This document shows positions 1 to 9,293 of a stretch of 64,000 nucleotides of DNA, piece after piece. The stretch's first letter is position 1. Each line of letters starts with the position of its first letter. A model generated the notes under the pieces. It did no database searches. It was given only the letters and a program-made list of their open reading frames with translations, and had not been told where the DNA came from. The stretch spans positions 1-64,000 of the forward strand of contig CAWJLA010000002.1 of the NCBI GenBank assembly GCA_963843605.1, given 5' to 3'. This DNA comes from FEN-1297 sp963843605 (lineage in GTDB: Bacteria; Bacteroidota; Ignavibacteria; Ignavibacteriales; Ignavibacteriaceae). The position numbers and the translations under genes were made by a program.

Positions 1-303
1 TACACCAGAAGATATTGTATTAAATACAAAATATTTTGAATCCTCTGTCCATTGGGCATGATACACATATTGACCATGGGAATGATCTTTGGAATAATAA
101 CTTTTTGCTTTTATAAGTTTACCTTTTTCTGTTCTAATTTCGATTCTACTTTCCGAGCTTGGATTGTTTTTATTCCCAGTAGAAATTATTTTAACAATTG
201 TTTTATTATCGGGCGATTTGAATACTCTTATATTCACTTGGCCGTTAATCTTACTAAAAGCAAAAAATATAAGTGCGATAAATATGAAAGTGAAGTATTT
301 CAT
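1..303 (-). CDS. Exported protein, partial (left-edge cassette)
   Basis: An open frame of 101 codons starts at 303 and runs off the window without a stop. The protein opens with MKYFTFIFIALIFFAF, then SKINGQ, a signal peptide with a hydrophobic core and a likely cleavage after the GQ. The mature part is basic and hydrophilic, with phrases such as FKSPDNKTIVK and YVYHAQWTEDSKYFVF. These suggest a beta-rich fold like the WD40/PD40 propeller repeats of TolB-like proteins, but this is only an impression from a fragment. It is the only gene of its cassette, which begins at about 351 (TTAGGGCAC on the minus strand). Its attC lies outside the window. Confidence 0.65.
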   Translation of the reverse strand, partial: MKYFTFIFIALIFFAFSKINGQVNIRVFKSPDNKTIVKIISTGNKNNPSSESRIEIRTEKGKLIKAKSYYSKDHSHGQYVYHAQWTEDSKYFVFNTISSGV

Positions 304-345
304 TTTATAATTAACCATGAACGAATTGTTTTTCTTCCGCAAGTG

Positions 346-535
346 CCCTAACGCGGCGCGTTTTACCCGCCGCCCAAAACAAGAACGCCAATTAGAATTG
401 ATCTGCCGATAATCTGAAAAGTGATTGCAAGGTCCGATAACTTTGAACAAGTTCGCCGAAACGGAGCAATTACTGCCAAAGATATTTGAAATGCCGAACG
501 CGATGTCGCGGTCGGGTACAAACGCATTGTTATGC
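346..535 (-). repeat. attC site A
   Basis: 190 bp site ending cassette A (536-973). On the plus strand it runs from gccctaac to gttatgc. Its inverse core gtgcataac pairs with the TTATGCACC that opens the same cassette at 980. The arms gcgttttaccc and gggtacaaacgc are complementary apart from single extrahelical bases. Confidence 0.9.
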
Positions 536-973
536 ACCCTTCTTTTTATTTTGGAGCAAATATTTTGGGTGATTAGCTTTTTTGTTTTTTGGTTTATTCC
601 ATTGTGCAAAACCACAAAGTACATTCTTTAAATTTTATCAGATGTTTATTATCCGAGAAATTAGTTGGCTTTCATTCTCTAAATCTGTTGATATTTTTAT
701 AACTATTCCTTCTCAAACCATTCGATAACAAATCCATTTTCTTCTTTATCGTCATCTTGCTGATAACTAAAAAATCTGGTTTTGATTATTTTTAATTAAT
801 GATAATAAATGTACTCTTTGTTTTTCACTTTCATTTCTTGCTTGAAATGCATTCCCCCGACTTTTCTATTTTCATTATGAATTCACTCTAAAATACTTTT
901 TTATACTTTTATACTTCCCCAGCATCATTCGTATTCTTATTTTTCTTCTTTGCGTTTTCTTCCGTCTTCAGGT
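536..973 (-). other. Cassette A: no gene seen (non-coding cassette family 1)
   Basis: No minus-strand frame of useful length. The sequence is clearly related along its whole length to the cassettes at 10165-10605 (closest) and 4785-5178. Shared blocks include ccattgtgcaaaacca, tctaaatctgttgatat and cattcgtattcttatttttc in the same order. The minus-strand ATG formed by the core (GTTATGCAC) opens a 22-codon frame that is not preserved at length in the other two copies, so I do not call it a gene. Confidence 0.6.
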
Positions 974-1164
974 GCATAACGCGGCGCGTTTTACCCGCCG
1001 CCCAAAACAAGTAATGCCAATTAGAATTGAACTGCCAATAATCTGAAAAGTGATTGCAATGTCCGAGTCACTTTGAACAAGTTCGCCGAAACGGAGCAAC
1101 AATGCCAAAGACATTTGAAATGCCGAACGCGATATCGCGGTCGGGTACAAACGCATTGTTATGT
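974..1164 (-). repeat. attC site B
   Basis: 191 bp site ending cassette B (1165-1857). Its right end reads gttatgttt while its cassette opens with TTAGGCATA. This is the poorest self-match in the array and suggests this cassette end has drifted or been rearranged. Confidence 0.85.
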
Positions 1165-1857
1165 TTACTTCTATAATGGATAATTAAGCATTTTCAAAAT
1201 CAAAAAATATGCATTGCTCACAATGCTTTGGTAAATATCCATGTTAAATTTCTTCATTGTAGAATAAAACTTATCATCATCTCCAGTGTAATAATTCATA
1301 ACTAATATTAAAAACCATAGGATATTCTGGTTGCATTTATCAATTATACATCAATAGAACTTTGGGTTCTGATAATTATCCTAAATAATTTTGGACTATA
1401 CCATTTTCATAATATTTCTTACTTGTCTTTGCGTAATATATAATTTGTCGGCTCTGTCCAATAGAAACTCCGTTTTTTCTTATATTACTAACTATTCATT
1501 TTTTTCGATACCATTTTCAACCAATATTTTCAAAATTTTATTAAAGAAATACAATCGCCACAACTAAAAACCCACAAGGTTAATATTCAGCTTTGATAAT
1601 TTGTGCCACACCATATCCATGTATCGATACATTTATCAGTTATTTCTATTTAATGTGATTTTTTTATCTTAGGTAATAAATGAATTCGATATGGTAAAAT
1701 GGAGATGGGCCATTTTTATTCTTCAAAATATCTTACTGAAATTCTATTTTGCTATACAATATAATATTATTTCAACCAATCTATGTCAATTTTGATGGTT
1801 TATTTAATAAACTTTAAATATTTTAAATATTTATAATTTATTTCCTTAAGTAAATAT
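1165..1857 (-). pseudogene. Cassette B: decayed gene remnant
   Basis: The 693 bp hold no intact frame. On the minus strand a readable stretch at about 1325-1171 encodes NYYTGDDDKFYSTMKKFN, then MDIYQSIVSNAYFLILKMLN and a stop just before the attC, which is where a cassette gene would normally end. Upstream fragments (for example ADKLYITQRQVRNIMKM) are separated by stops and frame changes. I do not recognise the ancestral protein. The short phrase TGDDDKFYSTM resembles DGDDSYLRDYI in the decayed cassette K, but that is too little to claim relationship. Confidence 0.4.
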
Positions 1858-2045
1858 GCCTAACGCGGCGCGTTTTACCCGCCGCCAAAAACAAGAATGC
1901 CAATTAGAATTGAATTACCGATAATCTGAAAAGTGATCCCAAGGTCCGATAACTTTGAACAAGTTTCCCAAAATTGTGAAATATCCCGAAGATTATCCAA
2001 TACCCGATCGCGTCCTCGCGGTCGGGTAGAAACGCATGGTTAGGC
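1858..2045 (-). repeat. attC site C
   Basis: 188 bp site ending cassette C (2046-2399). The right end gttaggcgcttg pairs with the cassette opening TTATGCGCTTGG with one mismatch. It shares the inner variant cccgatcgcgtc with site H. Confidence 0.88.
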
Positions 2046-2112
2046 GCTTGCCTGACGCCGACGATTATGTTTACAATTTGATAATGTAAAATATTTTTAT
2101 CAGAAAAAGCAG

Positions 2113-2247
2113 TTACTCAATATTATTTCGAAAACATTTAATGAATCTCTTTCTTTTATAGAAGTAGTTCTTACCTCCTCCGAGATCCGTTCGACTTTGC
2201 TTAGATAACGCTGCTGTAAAACTTTTAGATGGCACAGCTTCACTCAT
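2113..2247 (-). CDS. Small ORF of cassette C, doubtful
   Basis: Cassette C (2046-2399) is only 354 bp. The one frame that starts with ATG and lies inside it encodes 44 residues, beginning MSEAVPSKSFTAALSKQ and ending KRFIKCFRNNIE. It is basic, with no signal peptide and no recognised family. Its upstream region lacks a clear Shine-Dalgarno sequence. A longer frame in the same cassette (2591-2289) begins inside attC D and only reads through the attC, so it is not a better candidate. The cassette may equally be gene-less. Confidence 0.2.
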   Translation of the reverse strand: MSEAVPSKSFTAALSKQSRTDLGGGKNYFYKRKRFIKCFRNNIE

Positions 2248-2399
2248 AATTTAATGACTTAAGAGATAAACTGTAATTCCGAATTACATTAATTGAAATA
2301 GCAACCTTGCCAATACCCAATGGATATCAGAATAATGAAAGATTCTTTTACAGCAACTTTGGATTTACAATATTTCTTAAGGGCACTTTCCTTCCAAGC

Positions 2400-2589
2400 G
2401 CATAACGCGGCGCGTTTTACCCGCCGCCCAAAACAAGAACGCCAATTAGAATTGAACTGCCGATAATCTGAAAAGTGATTGCAAGGTCCGATAACTTTGA
2501 ACAAGTTTGCCGAAACGGAGCAACAATGCCAAAGATATTTGAAAATCCCGAACGCGATGTCGCGGTCGGGTACAAACGCATGGTTAGGC
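2400..2589 (-). repeat. attC site D
   Basis: 190 bp site ending cassette D. The right end gttaggcattt matches the cassette opening TTAGGCATTAAC. The 3' end of the cassette gene reads through most of this site. Confidence 0.9.
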
Positions 2590-3526
2590 ATTTGATACTA
2601 TTTTGTAAAATTAATTTTTTAGTTTCTATAAAATCTCCAGCATGCATTATGTAGAAATATATTCCACTAGAATATTTTGTAGCATCAAATATAATTTTGT
2701 ATTTGCCTGGCAATTTTTCTCCTGCAACAAGCGTTTGTAATTCTTTTCCTAGGATATCATAAACTTTTAAAGTAACGAAACTTTCTTTTGGAATTGAGTA
2801 AGATATAGTTGTACTTGGATTAAAAGGATTGGGATAATTTTGTGAAAGATTATAGTCCTTTAGTTTTGTTATATTGGACTTAACTCCGGTATAAACTTCA
2901 TTTTGAAAGAAAAGTGGCCTTTCTACTTCAACATAGTTTAAGCGAGGGTCTTTAGAATAAGCAGTATCCAAACTATCAACTGAATAACCAGAAATCTGCC
3001 ATTCTTCTTGAATAACATTCAAAGATTTTAGAGTATCGCTAAAGATCACTTCTGCTTTCAAACTATCACGTAACAGTTGAACTTTTTGTCCAGCAGTTCC
3101 TGTATCGAAACCAACTCCCAATCGTCCTCCATAATATTTTGGAGCAGTAATTGTAATTGAATCTCTAAATCCTCCCCCATATGCATAAATTGTGTGTACA
3201 CCATCTTTTTCTGGAATTCCCAATTCGCTTGGTCTTAATTCCCAGGTCCACGTTCTTGAGGAATGAGGTGCGAATGGGAATTCTGTATAATCTGCGGTGC
3301 ATGCTATTTGAAACGGAATATTATCGAAACCTATTCTAACAATACATGATGAACTTCCCCATATACTAAACGAAGTATCTGCATTATTTGAAATAGTTAC
3401 TCTCACATTAATTGAATCACCATAGGAATAATTAGTTTTATCAGTTTGTATCTTCATTACTCCTTGTGCAAAACATTGACAAATCCCAAAGATGACTATT
3501 GACAAAATTTTTATAATAATTTTCAT
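2417..3526 (-). CDS. T9SS-exported protein whose frame runs into attC
   Basis: Predicted secreted protein of 369 residues starting at MKIIIKILSIVIFGICQ. I preferred this start to the upstream ATG at 3541 because GGAAG sits 8 bases before it. A signal peptide ends at CFAQG. Residues 20-210 look like a beta-sandwich with phrases such as DSINVRVTISNNADTSFSIW, a layout typical of intracellular-proteinase-inhibitor or BsuPI-like folds (inference). A linker leads to a T9SS type A sorting domain, opening NYPNPFNPSTTISYSIP and reaching FIETKKLIL. A normal T9SS tail would stop here. This frame has lost its stop and adds about 55 residues encoded by attC D, which should spoil or extend the sorting signal. 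Confidence 0.75.
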   Translation of the reverse strand: MKIIIKILSIVIFGICQCFAQGVMKIQTDKTNYSYGDSINVRVTISNNADTSFSIWGSSSCIVRIGFDNIPFQIACTADYTEFPFAPHSSRTWTWELRPSELGIPEKDGVHTIYAYGGGFRDSITITAPKYYGGRLGVGFDTGTAGQKVQLLRDSLKAEVIFSDTLKSLNVIQEEWQISGYSVDSLDTAYSKDPRLNYVEVERPLFFQNEVYTGVKSNITKLKDYNLSQNYPNPFNPSTTISYSIPKESFVTLKVYDILGKELQTLVAGEKLPGKYKIIFDATKYSSGIYFYIMHAGDFIETKKLILQNSIKCLTMRLYPTATSRSGFSNIFGIVAPFRQTCSKLSDLAITFQIIGSSILIGVLVLGGG

Positions 3527-3552
3527 TTTATAATCTTCCATAATTTGTTAAT

Positions 3553-3741
3553 GCCTAACGCGGCGCGTTTTACCCGCCGCCCAAAACAAAAATGCCAATT
3601 AGAATTGATCTGCCGATAATCTGAAAAGTGATTGCAAGGTCCGGTAACTTTGAACAAGTTCGCCGAAACGGAGCGCAATGCTAAAGATATTTGAAAAACC
3701 CGGAGGCGATGTCGCGGTCGGGTACAAACGCATGGTTAGGC
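3553..3741 (-). repeat. attC site E
   Basis: 189 bp site ending cassette E. The right end gttaggctttt matches the cassette opening TTAGGCTTTAAC. It carries the private inner variant gcaatgctaaagatatttg followed by acccggaggcgatg, otherwise found only in site N. Confidence 0.9.
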
Positions 3742-3747
3742 TTTTTC

Positions 3748-4568
3748 TTATTTTATCAAGACTAATTTTTTAGTTTGTTCATAATTACCAGCTCGCATTT
3801 TGTAAAAATAAATTCCACTTGTTAATTGGCTTGAATTAAATTTTATCGTATAATTTCCGGGTCTCTTTTCTTCGTTCACTAATGTAGTTATAAACCTACC
3901 TAAAATGTCAAATAACTTTATAGTTATAAAACTGTTTGGAAAACAGAATAGTTTATCGATGTTGTAGGATTAAATGGATTGGGGTAATTCTGGTATAATA
4001 TAAATTTTTCGGGCCGTTCTTTATTTAAGTTACTTACTCCACTTATAATAGTATCCGCATTAATGTTTACAAATAGCACAAGATAAGTATCAAGTGAGAT
4101 ATAATATACATACCATCTTGTGCTTGGTGAAGGAGTCAATGGTTCCGATAATGTCATCTTTATTTTGTAATTTGGATTTTTATCTCTAAACTCCTTCCCG
4201 CCTTGTGCTTCAGCAATCATCAATGCAGAATCACTATCTATCCAAGGTTTTGTAATAGTGGCACTACCAATTAAAACTAATTCATTTGAACTATCAAAGA
4301 TTGCCGTACTCATGGTTGTATGAAAAAAGTAGTTAACTACAGTACTATCTTTATTACTTCTATACTGATACTTCCATGATAAAGAATTACCATTTAACAA
4401 AACACTATCACTTTCTACAGATAACAATTCAACAGTTGAATCCATTTTCAATGCAAGCGAATCAACAATAGTTTTATTGTACTTTGCACTGAAAACTTGG
4501 GAGAATATTTCATTTTGGTAAAATAAGCCAATAATAGTAAACAGAACGGATAAAAATATTGTTTTCAT
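3748..4568 (-). pseudogene. T9SS-exported protein, frameshifted
   Basis: A gene starts at 4568 with MKTIFLSVLFTIIGLF and a signal peptide ending at EIFSQ. GGAGG lies just upstream of the ATG. The frame runs about 210 residues into a T9SS sorting domain (NYPNPFNPTTSINYS) and then meets a premature stop at 3924. The rest of the domain continues in another frame, NSFITIKLFDILGRFITT to the tail QTKKLVLIK and a TAA at 3748, just before attC E. One base is missing near 3943-3948, in a T-rich stretch. The start chosen excludes 44 residues encoded by attC F. Function of the N-terminal part is unknown. Confidence 0.75.
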
Positions 4569-4595
4569 TTTACTCCTCCTTTTTTTAATGTTAAA

Positions 4596-4784
4596 GCCTA
4601 ACGCGGCGCGTTTTACCCGCCGCCCAAAACAAGAACGCCAATTAGAATTGATCTGCCGATAATCTGAAAAGTGATTGCAATGTCCGATAACTTTGAACAA
4701 GTTCGCCGAAACGGAGCAACTATGCCGAAGACATTTAAATTGCCGAACGCGATGTCGCGGTCGGGTACAAACGCATGGTTATGC
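4596..4784 (-). repeat. attC site F
   Basis: 189 bp site ending cassette F. The right end gttatgcacacc matches the cassette opening TTATGCACTTG over seven bases. Confidence 0.9.
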
Positions 4785-5178
4785 ACACCTTTTTATTTTT
4801 TTGCAACCTTTTTTGCGATGCATTTTTTGATTTTCTTATCCATTTACAATCCAATGTACATTCAATATCTTATCAATGTTTATTCCTGAAATTATTATCG
4901 CTTTCTTTCAATTTCATATTAGAATTATCTTTGCCTTTATCATTCGATACAAATTCATTTTCCCAATACCTTGCCGATACAATTCATCTGGATTTGATTT
5001 CTTATATTAAAGATTAGATAATCATTTGTTATTTTTCCCAATATTTACTTGACATGCATTTCGCATCTAATCATTTCCATATGATTTCCGATAAATTTTC
5101 TTTATGCTATTCAAGTCTTTATCAGATATCATTCGTGTTCTTATTTTTCTTTCTTTGTGTTTTCTTGCTCTCTCAAGT
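4785..5178 (-). other. Cassette F: no gene seen (non-coding cassette family 1)
   Basis: 394 bp without a minus-strand gene. This is the most divergent member of the family that includes 536-973 and 10165-10605. It keeps the shared order of blocks: atttgatttcttat near the middle and tcattcgtgttcttatttttc plus tttgtgttttcttgctc at the cassette start. Plus-strand frames across it begin in the attC and are not shared between family members. Confidence 0.55.
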
Positions 5179-5367
5179 GCATAACGCGGCGCGTTTTACC
5201 CGCCGCCCAAAACAGCAGCGCCAATTAATATTGAACTGCCAATAATTTGAAAAGTAATTTCAAGGTCCGAGAACTTTGAACAAGTTTGCCGAAACGGAGC
5301 AACATTGCCGAAGACTTTTAAAATGCCGAACGCGATTGCGCGGTCGGGTAGAAACGCATGGTTATAC
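5179..5367 (-). repeat. attC site G
   Basis: 189 bp site ending cassette G. The right end gttataccgct matches the cassette opening TTATACCGCT exactly. Confidence 0.9.
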
Positions 5368-5371
5368 CGCT

Positions 5372-5929
5372 TTAAAGTTTTATATTAAATATGAATCCCA
5401 GTTTTATCATGGATTCCATCTCTGAAGTAGTAACCTTATTACTAGATGGACCGCTATAAATTGAATATTCTAGACCTTTTCCGCCAATAGCTTTATAATA
5501 TAATAAATCTATTCCAAATAACTTTGTAATTTTAGCTTCTATGCCTAGACCAAGGAATTCAATTCTGCTGTTATATATCCCAGAACCGGTCCGAGAATCG
5601 CCAGCGTTAAAGTGTTTCATATAACTTATCATCGGAAATAAATTCCATAATGCATTATACTTTAATTCTAAAGCGTATTCTAATCCAGCAAATATTTCCC
5701 CTAATTGGGCACCATATTTCAATTCTATTTCATATTTATCATAAAATGTGATGCTTCCTTTTAAATAGCCACTCAATGGGATTAGAGTAATGTATTCTTC
5801 ACTAATATTTTTTATAATATTTCTATTTGAGTACCCAAGAGATTCCAGTTCTATGCCAACGTGTACTGATTGAGCAAAAGATGTTGAAGATAGTACGATA
5901 AAGATTATTAATAGTATTTTAGTCTTCAT
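5372..5929 (-). CDS. Outer-membrane barrel-like exported protein (cassette)
   Basis: Predicted exported protein of 185 residues from MKTKILLIIFIVLSSTSF, with a signal peptide cleaved after FAQ. I chose this start over the ATG seven codons upstream because the signal peptide then begins normally. The mature part alternates polar and hydrophobic residues, as in transmembrane beta strands (for example SITFYDKYEIELKYGAQLG and RIEFLGLGIEAKITKLFGID). It ends SMIKLGFIFNIKL, a terminal strand with aromatic and aliphatic residues like small outer-membrane barrels. No specific family recognised. It is the only gene of its cassette and stops 4 bp before attC G. Confidence 0.7.
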   Translation of the reverse strand: MKTKILLIIFIVLSSTSFAQSVHVGIELESLGYSNRNIIKNISEEYITLIPLSGYLKGSITFYDKYEIELKYGAQLGEIFAGLEYALELKYNALWNLFPMISYMKHFNAGDSRTGSGIYNSRIEFLGLGIEAKITKLFGIDLLYYKAIGGKGLEYSIYSGPSSNKVTTSEMESMIKLGFIFNIKL

Positions 5930-6014
5930 ACCATTTTCCCATTTTGACAATTAGTGAGCTTATTTACTGTTGTAACGAATTATTAACTCTCTAATATTGT
6001 AGTAAATATTAGCG

Positions 6015-6204
6015 GTATAACGCGGCGCGTTTTACCCGCCGCCCAAAACAAGAATGCCAATTAGAATTGAACTGCCAATAATCTGAAAAGTGATTGCAAG
6101 GTCCGATAACTTTGAACAAGTTCGCCGAAATAGAGCAAATATGCCGAAGATTATCGCAATACCCGATCGCGTCATCGCGGTCGGGTACAAACGCATTGTT
6201 AGGC
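6015..6204 (-). repeat. attC site H
   Basis: 190 bp site ending cassette H. The right end gttaggcacgct matches the cassette opening TTAGGCACTTG over seven bases. The inner part carries the cccgatcgcgtc variant shared with site C. Confidence 0.9.
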
Positions 6205-6585
6205 ACGCTATTTTATTTTTGGTAATTACTTTTCACAATAACCATATTTTCTTTTTTATTTTCTCCAAACTTTTTGTCATTTCTCTCAAACATTTCAGCT
6301 ACTTATCATGTGTTTGTTGCATTGTACAAATCGACCAGCTCCATCCTTTTTATCTCGGCAGAATTTCTATTGCTGGGTCGTTTTTCTCTTCTCTTCTTTT
6401 GACATATTTATATCTTTATAATTTTCCCTTGCCGAAGCAATGCGATAACAAATCTATTTTTCTTTTTATTTTTGGCGATAACAAATCCATCGAGTTTCTA
6501 TCTCTTTCTAAGAAAGATTAAAAAAACAAATAATAATAATTCGTCTTTTCTTTCTCTTCCTCTGCGTTTTCTTGCAACCGCAAGT
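6205..6585 (-). other. Cassette H: no gene seen (non-coding cassette family 2)
   Basis: 381 bp related over the full length to the cassettes at 7882-8270 and 13281-13657, with shared blocks such as ctcggcagaatttctattg, tatttatatctttataattt and ataacaaat. On the minus strand the cassette opens with a small hairpin, CTTGC-GGTT-GCAAG. A plus-strand frame is partly shared with 13399-13596 but broken in 7882-8270, so I treat it as antisense noise. Confidence 0.6.
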
Positions 6586-6774
6586 GCCTAACGCGGCGCG
6601 TTTTACCCGCCGCCCAAAACAAGAATGCCAATTAGAATTGATCTGCCAATAATCTGAAAAGTGATTGCAAGGTCCGATAACTTTGAACAAGTTTGCCGAT
6701 ACTGAGCAATGCGCCAAGAATCGCTAACCTCACGACCGCGATCATCGCGGTCGGGTAGAAACGCATGGTTATAC
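6586..6774 (-). repeat. attC site I
   Basis: 189 bp site ending cassette I. The right end gttataccgcttt matches the cassette opening TTATACCGCTTT. The inner region is the most divergent of the array (gaatcgctaacctcacgacc in place of the usual gatatttgaaatgccgaac type). Confidence 0.9.
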
Positions 6775-6807
6775 CGCTTTCCTTCTTATTTTAGATAAAT
6801 AATATCC

Positions 6808-7677
6808 TTAGGCAATAGTGTTTTTGGTTATTTCATATTTCCTATCATCTAAGCCCTTCTCTATTTCTGCAAAACCAGGCGCATAAATGAATTCCCCTTC
6901 TAGCTTTATACTCCTCAAGATTTCTTGATATTTCTTAAGGTACATTTCATACTTAATTAAATCATAGTTTGATGAATATATTATATGATTTGATAATGCT
7001 GCGTTAGAGATTATTGTTCCCCATGTTTTTTCTTTTAAATTCGAAATCGAAACCAATCAGTTATTTATTAAATACTCATTTTCGTTATTTATAACTCTGT
7101 ACTATCCCTATTATATCTTTGCCATACTCCCTTAATTTCTTGACTAAATTTCCATTTCCTCCGCAGCCAACATCTATTATTGGCTCTAATATATTTCATC
7201 TCATTCAATCGGAGTATCCCTATCTGAAATTCCGGAGAATATTCTTCACATGTAACTTTATTTATTGTTTTTTGATTCCGGAGAATATTTCTAAGCTCAG
7301 AGGGATAATATTTTGAAAGCCATTCTGATAATTTTGGATAATGGTAATTATATAAGACTTCTTTAACATTACCAGTCCTTTTTAACATTTCCCATGATTT
7401 ATGATAGATTGTTCTTACTTCTTCAATATCCTTTTCTGTAATTTGAACGTATTGGTATAATTTCATATATCTTCTTTAATAGCTCTTCTACAACATGATT
7501 TACTAGCGCTCTTATGTCTTGATCAGAAATATCATCAATGTTACCATTTTTTATTTGTTTAATTTCATTGAGGAAATCGGGGTTTATACTGATTATTTCT
7601 TCAAGGTCATTAAAAAGAAGATTTTTCCCCTTATTCGTATCCAACTGTTTTGATAATATTTCTTTAGTTGTTTTCAT
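6808..7677 (-). pseudogene. SAM-dependent methyltransferase, frameshifted (cassette)
   Basis: Three neighbouring frame fragments make up one gene read right to left. The first starts at 7677 (MKTTKEILSKQLDTNKG, ending SKI-type text near 7423). The second covers YNYHYPKLSEWLSKYYPSEL and, after a frame change, shows the SAM-binding motif IIDVGCGGNGNLVKKL at about 7170-7110. The third (7056-6808) has KEKTWGTIISNAALSNHI and GEFIYAPGFAEIEKGLD, the usual second half of a Rossmann methyltransferase. At least two frame changes and one stop separate them. The family (class I methyltransferase) is clear. The substrate is not. Confidence 0.72.
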
Positions 7678-7691
7678 AATGCCTTAAAGCG

Positions 7692-7881
7692 GTATAACGC
7701 GGCGCGTTTTACCCGCCGCCCAAAACAAGCAATGCCAATTAGAATTGATCTGCCGATAATCTGAAAAGTGATTGCAAGGTCCGATAACTTTGAACAAGTT
7801 CGCCGAAACGGAGCAAAATGCCAAAGATATTTACAAAACCCGAACGCGTCATCGCGGTCGGGTACAAACGCATGGTTAGGC
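7692..7881 (-). repeat. attC site J
   Basis: 190 bp site ending cassette J. The right end gttaggcaca agrees with the cassette opening TTGGGCACTTG except at one base. Confidence 0.9.
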
Positions 7882-8270
7882 ACACAATTTTATTTTTTGG
7901 AAATTATTTTTTACGATAAACATATTTTATTTTTTATTTTCTTCAAATATTTTGTCGATTTCTCTTAAACATTTCCACATCTATTCAAGTGTTTATTGCA
8001 TTGTGCAAATCAACCTTCCCATTCTTTTTACCTCAGCAGAATTTCTATTGCTGAGTTGTCTTTCTCTCTCTGCTCTTTTGACCTATTTATATCTTTATAA
8101 TTTTTCCTTGCCGAAATACATTCGATAACAATTCTATTTTATCTTTTATTATTGAGAGATAACCAATCCATCGAGACTCTATTTTCTTACTATTAGAAAG
8201 ATTAAAAAAACTAAATAATAATTAACGTCCTTTCTTTCTTTTCCTTTGCAGTTTTCTTGCAACCGCAAGT
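7882..8270 (-). other. Cassette J: no gene seen (non-coding cassette family 2)
   Basis: 389 bp, the more divergent third copy of the family at 6205-6585 and 13281-13657. It keeps cagcagaatttctattgctg, gacctatttatatctttata and the CTTGC-GGTT-GCAAG hairpin at the cassette start. Plus-strand frames seen in the sister copies are interrupted here, which argues against a protein on that strand. Confidence 0.58.
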
Positions 8271-8458
8271 GCCCAACGCGGCGCAGTTAAGCCGCCGCCC
8301 AAAACAACACATTTTGTGTCTGATCTGCCAAGTAATTTGAAAAGTGATTGCAATGTCCGATAACGTTAAACAAGTTCGCCGAAACGTAGCAATAACACCG
8401 AAGATATTTGAAATTGCCAAGCGCGATGTCGCGGTCGGCTTGAACTGCATTGTTATAC
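8271..8458 (-). repeat. attC site K (covarying variant)
   Basis: 188 bp site ending cassette K. Both outer arms differ from the array consensus in a matched way: gcagttaagcc on the left and ggcttgaactgc on the right, where most sites have gcgttttaccc and gggtacaaacgc. The right end gttataccgttt matches the cassette opening TTATACCGTTT. Confidence 0.9.
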
Positions 8459-8477
8459 CGTTTTATTATTTTGTTCA

Positions 8478-8960
8478 TTAAATATTTTGTATATAATCTC
8501 TTAAATAAGAATCATCTCCATCATAAATTGTACTCAATAAATTCAGCATGTAATTTTTGTACCACCTAAGTAAATCGGTGTCAATAATATTTTCATAATC
8601 TTTGCATTAAACTCTTGATTAGTAGGTATTTCTATTTCTGTTAAACCATTTATCTTTTGTATCCTGGAATGAAATCAATATTTGAGATTTGTTTATTAAC
8701 CGTATTTGATTAGTTATAAATCTTAAGTAATTCTGCTCAATAGCATTCTTATGTTTCCTAATTAATTGCAATATCCATCATATCGTCATCTTCAGATATG
8801 GCCATATTCTTAAGCCATAAACAACAAGCATGAAATTCATCTTTAGGATATAGATTTAGAACTTTTTCATTATAACTTTTGCTATGAACTCATCTAATCC
8901 TCCATCTTTTCATTTAATTGCCACTGACTTGTATAAAAAATCCTTCAATTTATCTATCAT
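8478..8960 (-). pseudogene. Cassette K: decayed gene of unknown family
   Basis: No intact frame, but translated fragments follow each other in order on the minus strand: MIDKLKDFLYKSVAIK at 8960, then SYNEKVLNLYPKDEFHACC, LKNMAISEDDDMMDIAIN, NKQISNIDFIPGY, KINGLTEIEIPTNQEF and finally DTDLLRWYKNYMLNLLSTIY with YDGDDSYLRDYIQNI and a stop at 8478. The pieces are separated by several frame changes and stops. The amino-acid composition looks like a real acidic intracellular protein, with the end placed just before the attC. I do not recognise the family. Confidence 0.55.
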
Positions 8961-9099
8961 ACTATTTTTTAATAACTCATAACGATAGATAAATAATTGA
9001 TGCTTTAATCAGATTATTTTTAACTTATCAAGGTTTTAAAAAACTCTCCCAACTATTAAAATGACTTCTTCATTTCATTTATTTACTTTCCATTAAACG

Positions 9100-9288
9100 G
9101 TATAACGCGGCGCGTTTTACCCGCCGCCCAAAACAGCAGCACCAATTAGAATTGATCTGCCGATAATCTGAAAAGTGATTGCAAAGTCCGATAACTTTGG
9201 ACAAGCTTGCCGAAACGGAGCAATTCCGCCAAAAACTTTTGAATTGCCGAACGCGATGTCGCGGTCGGGTACAAACGCATGGTTAGGT
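9100..9288 (-). repeat. attC site L
   Basis: 189 bp site ending cassette L. The right end gttaggtgttcc is an exact partner of the cassette opening TTAGGTGTTC, including the T that breaks the usual core pattern. Confidence 0.92.
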
Positions 9289-9293
9289 GTTCC

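Noticed and set aside
425..631. Plus-strand frames that begin MQGPITLNKFAE or MIARSDNFEQV and run across each attC
   Set aside because: They recur at every site because the attC is open in that frame. They lack ribosome binding sites and their ends differ from cassette to cassette.
536..980. Short peptides opened by the core ATG in family 1 cassettes, such as MHLKTEENAKKKNK
   Set aside because: The peptide is 22, 13 and 13 codons long in the three copies, with no conserved C-terminus and no ribosome binding site.
2289..2591. Minus-strand 100-codon frame starting MPNHAFVPDRDIAFG
   Set aside because: Starts inside attC D and its first 65 residues are attC translation. The same opening appears at other sites (6206, 7883).
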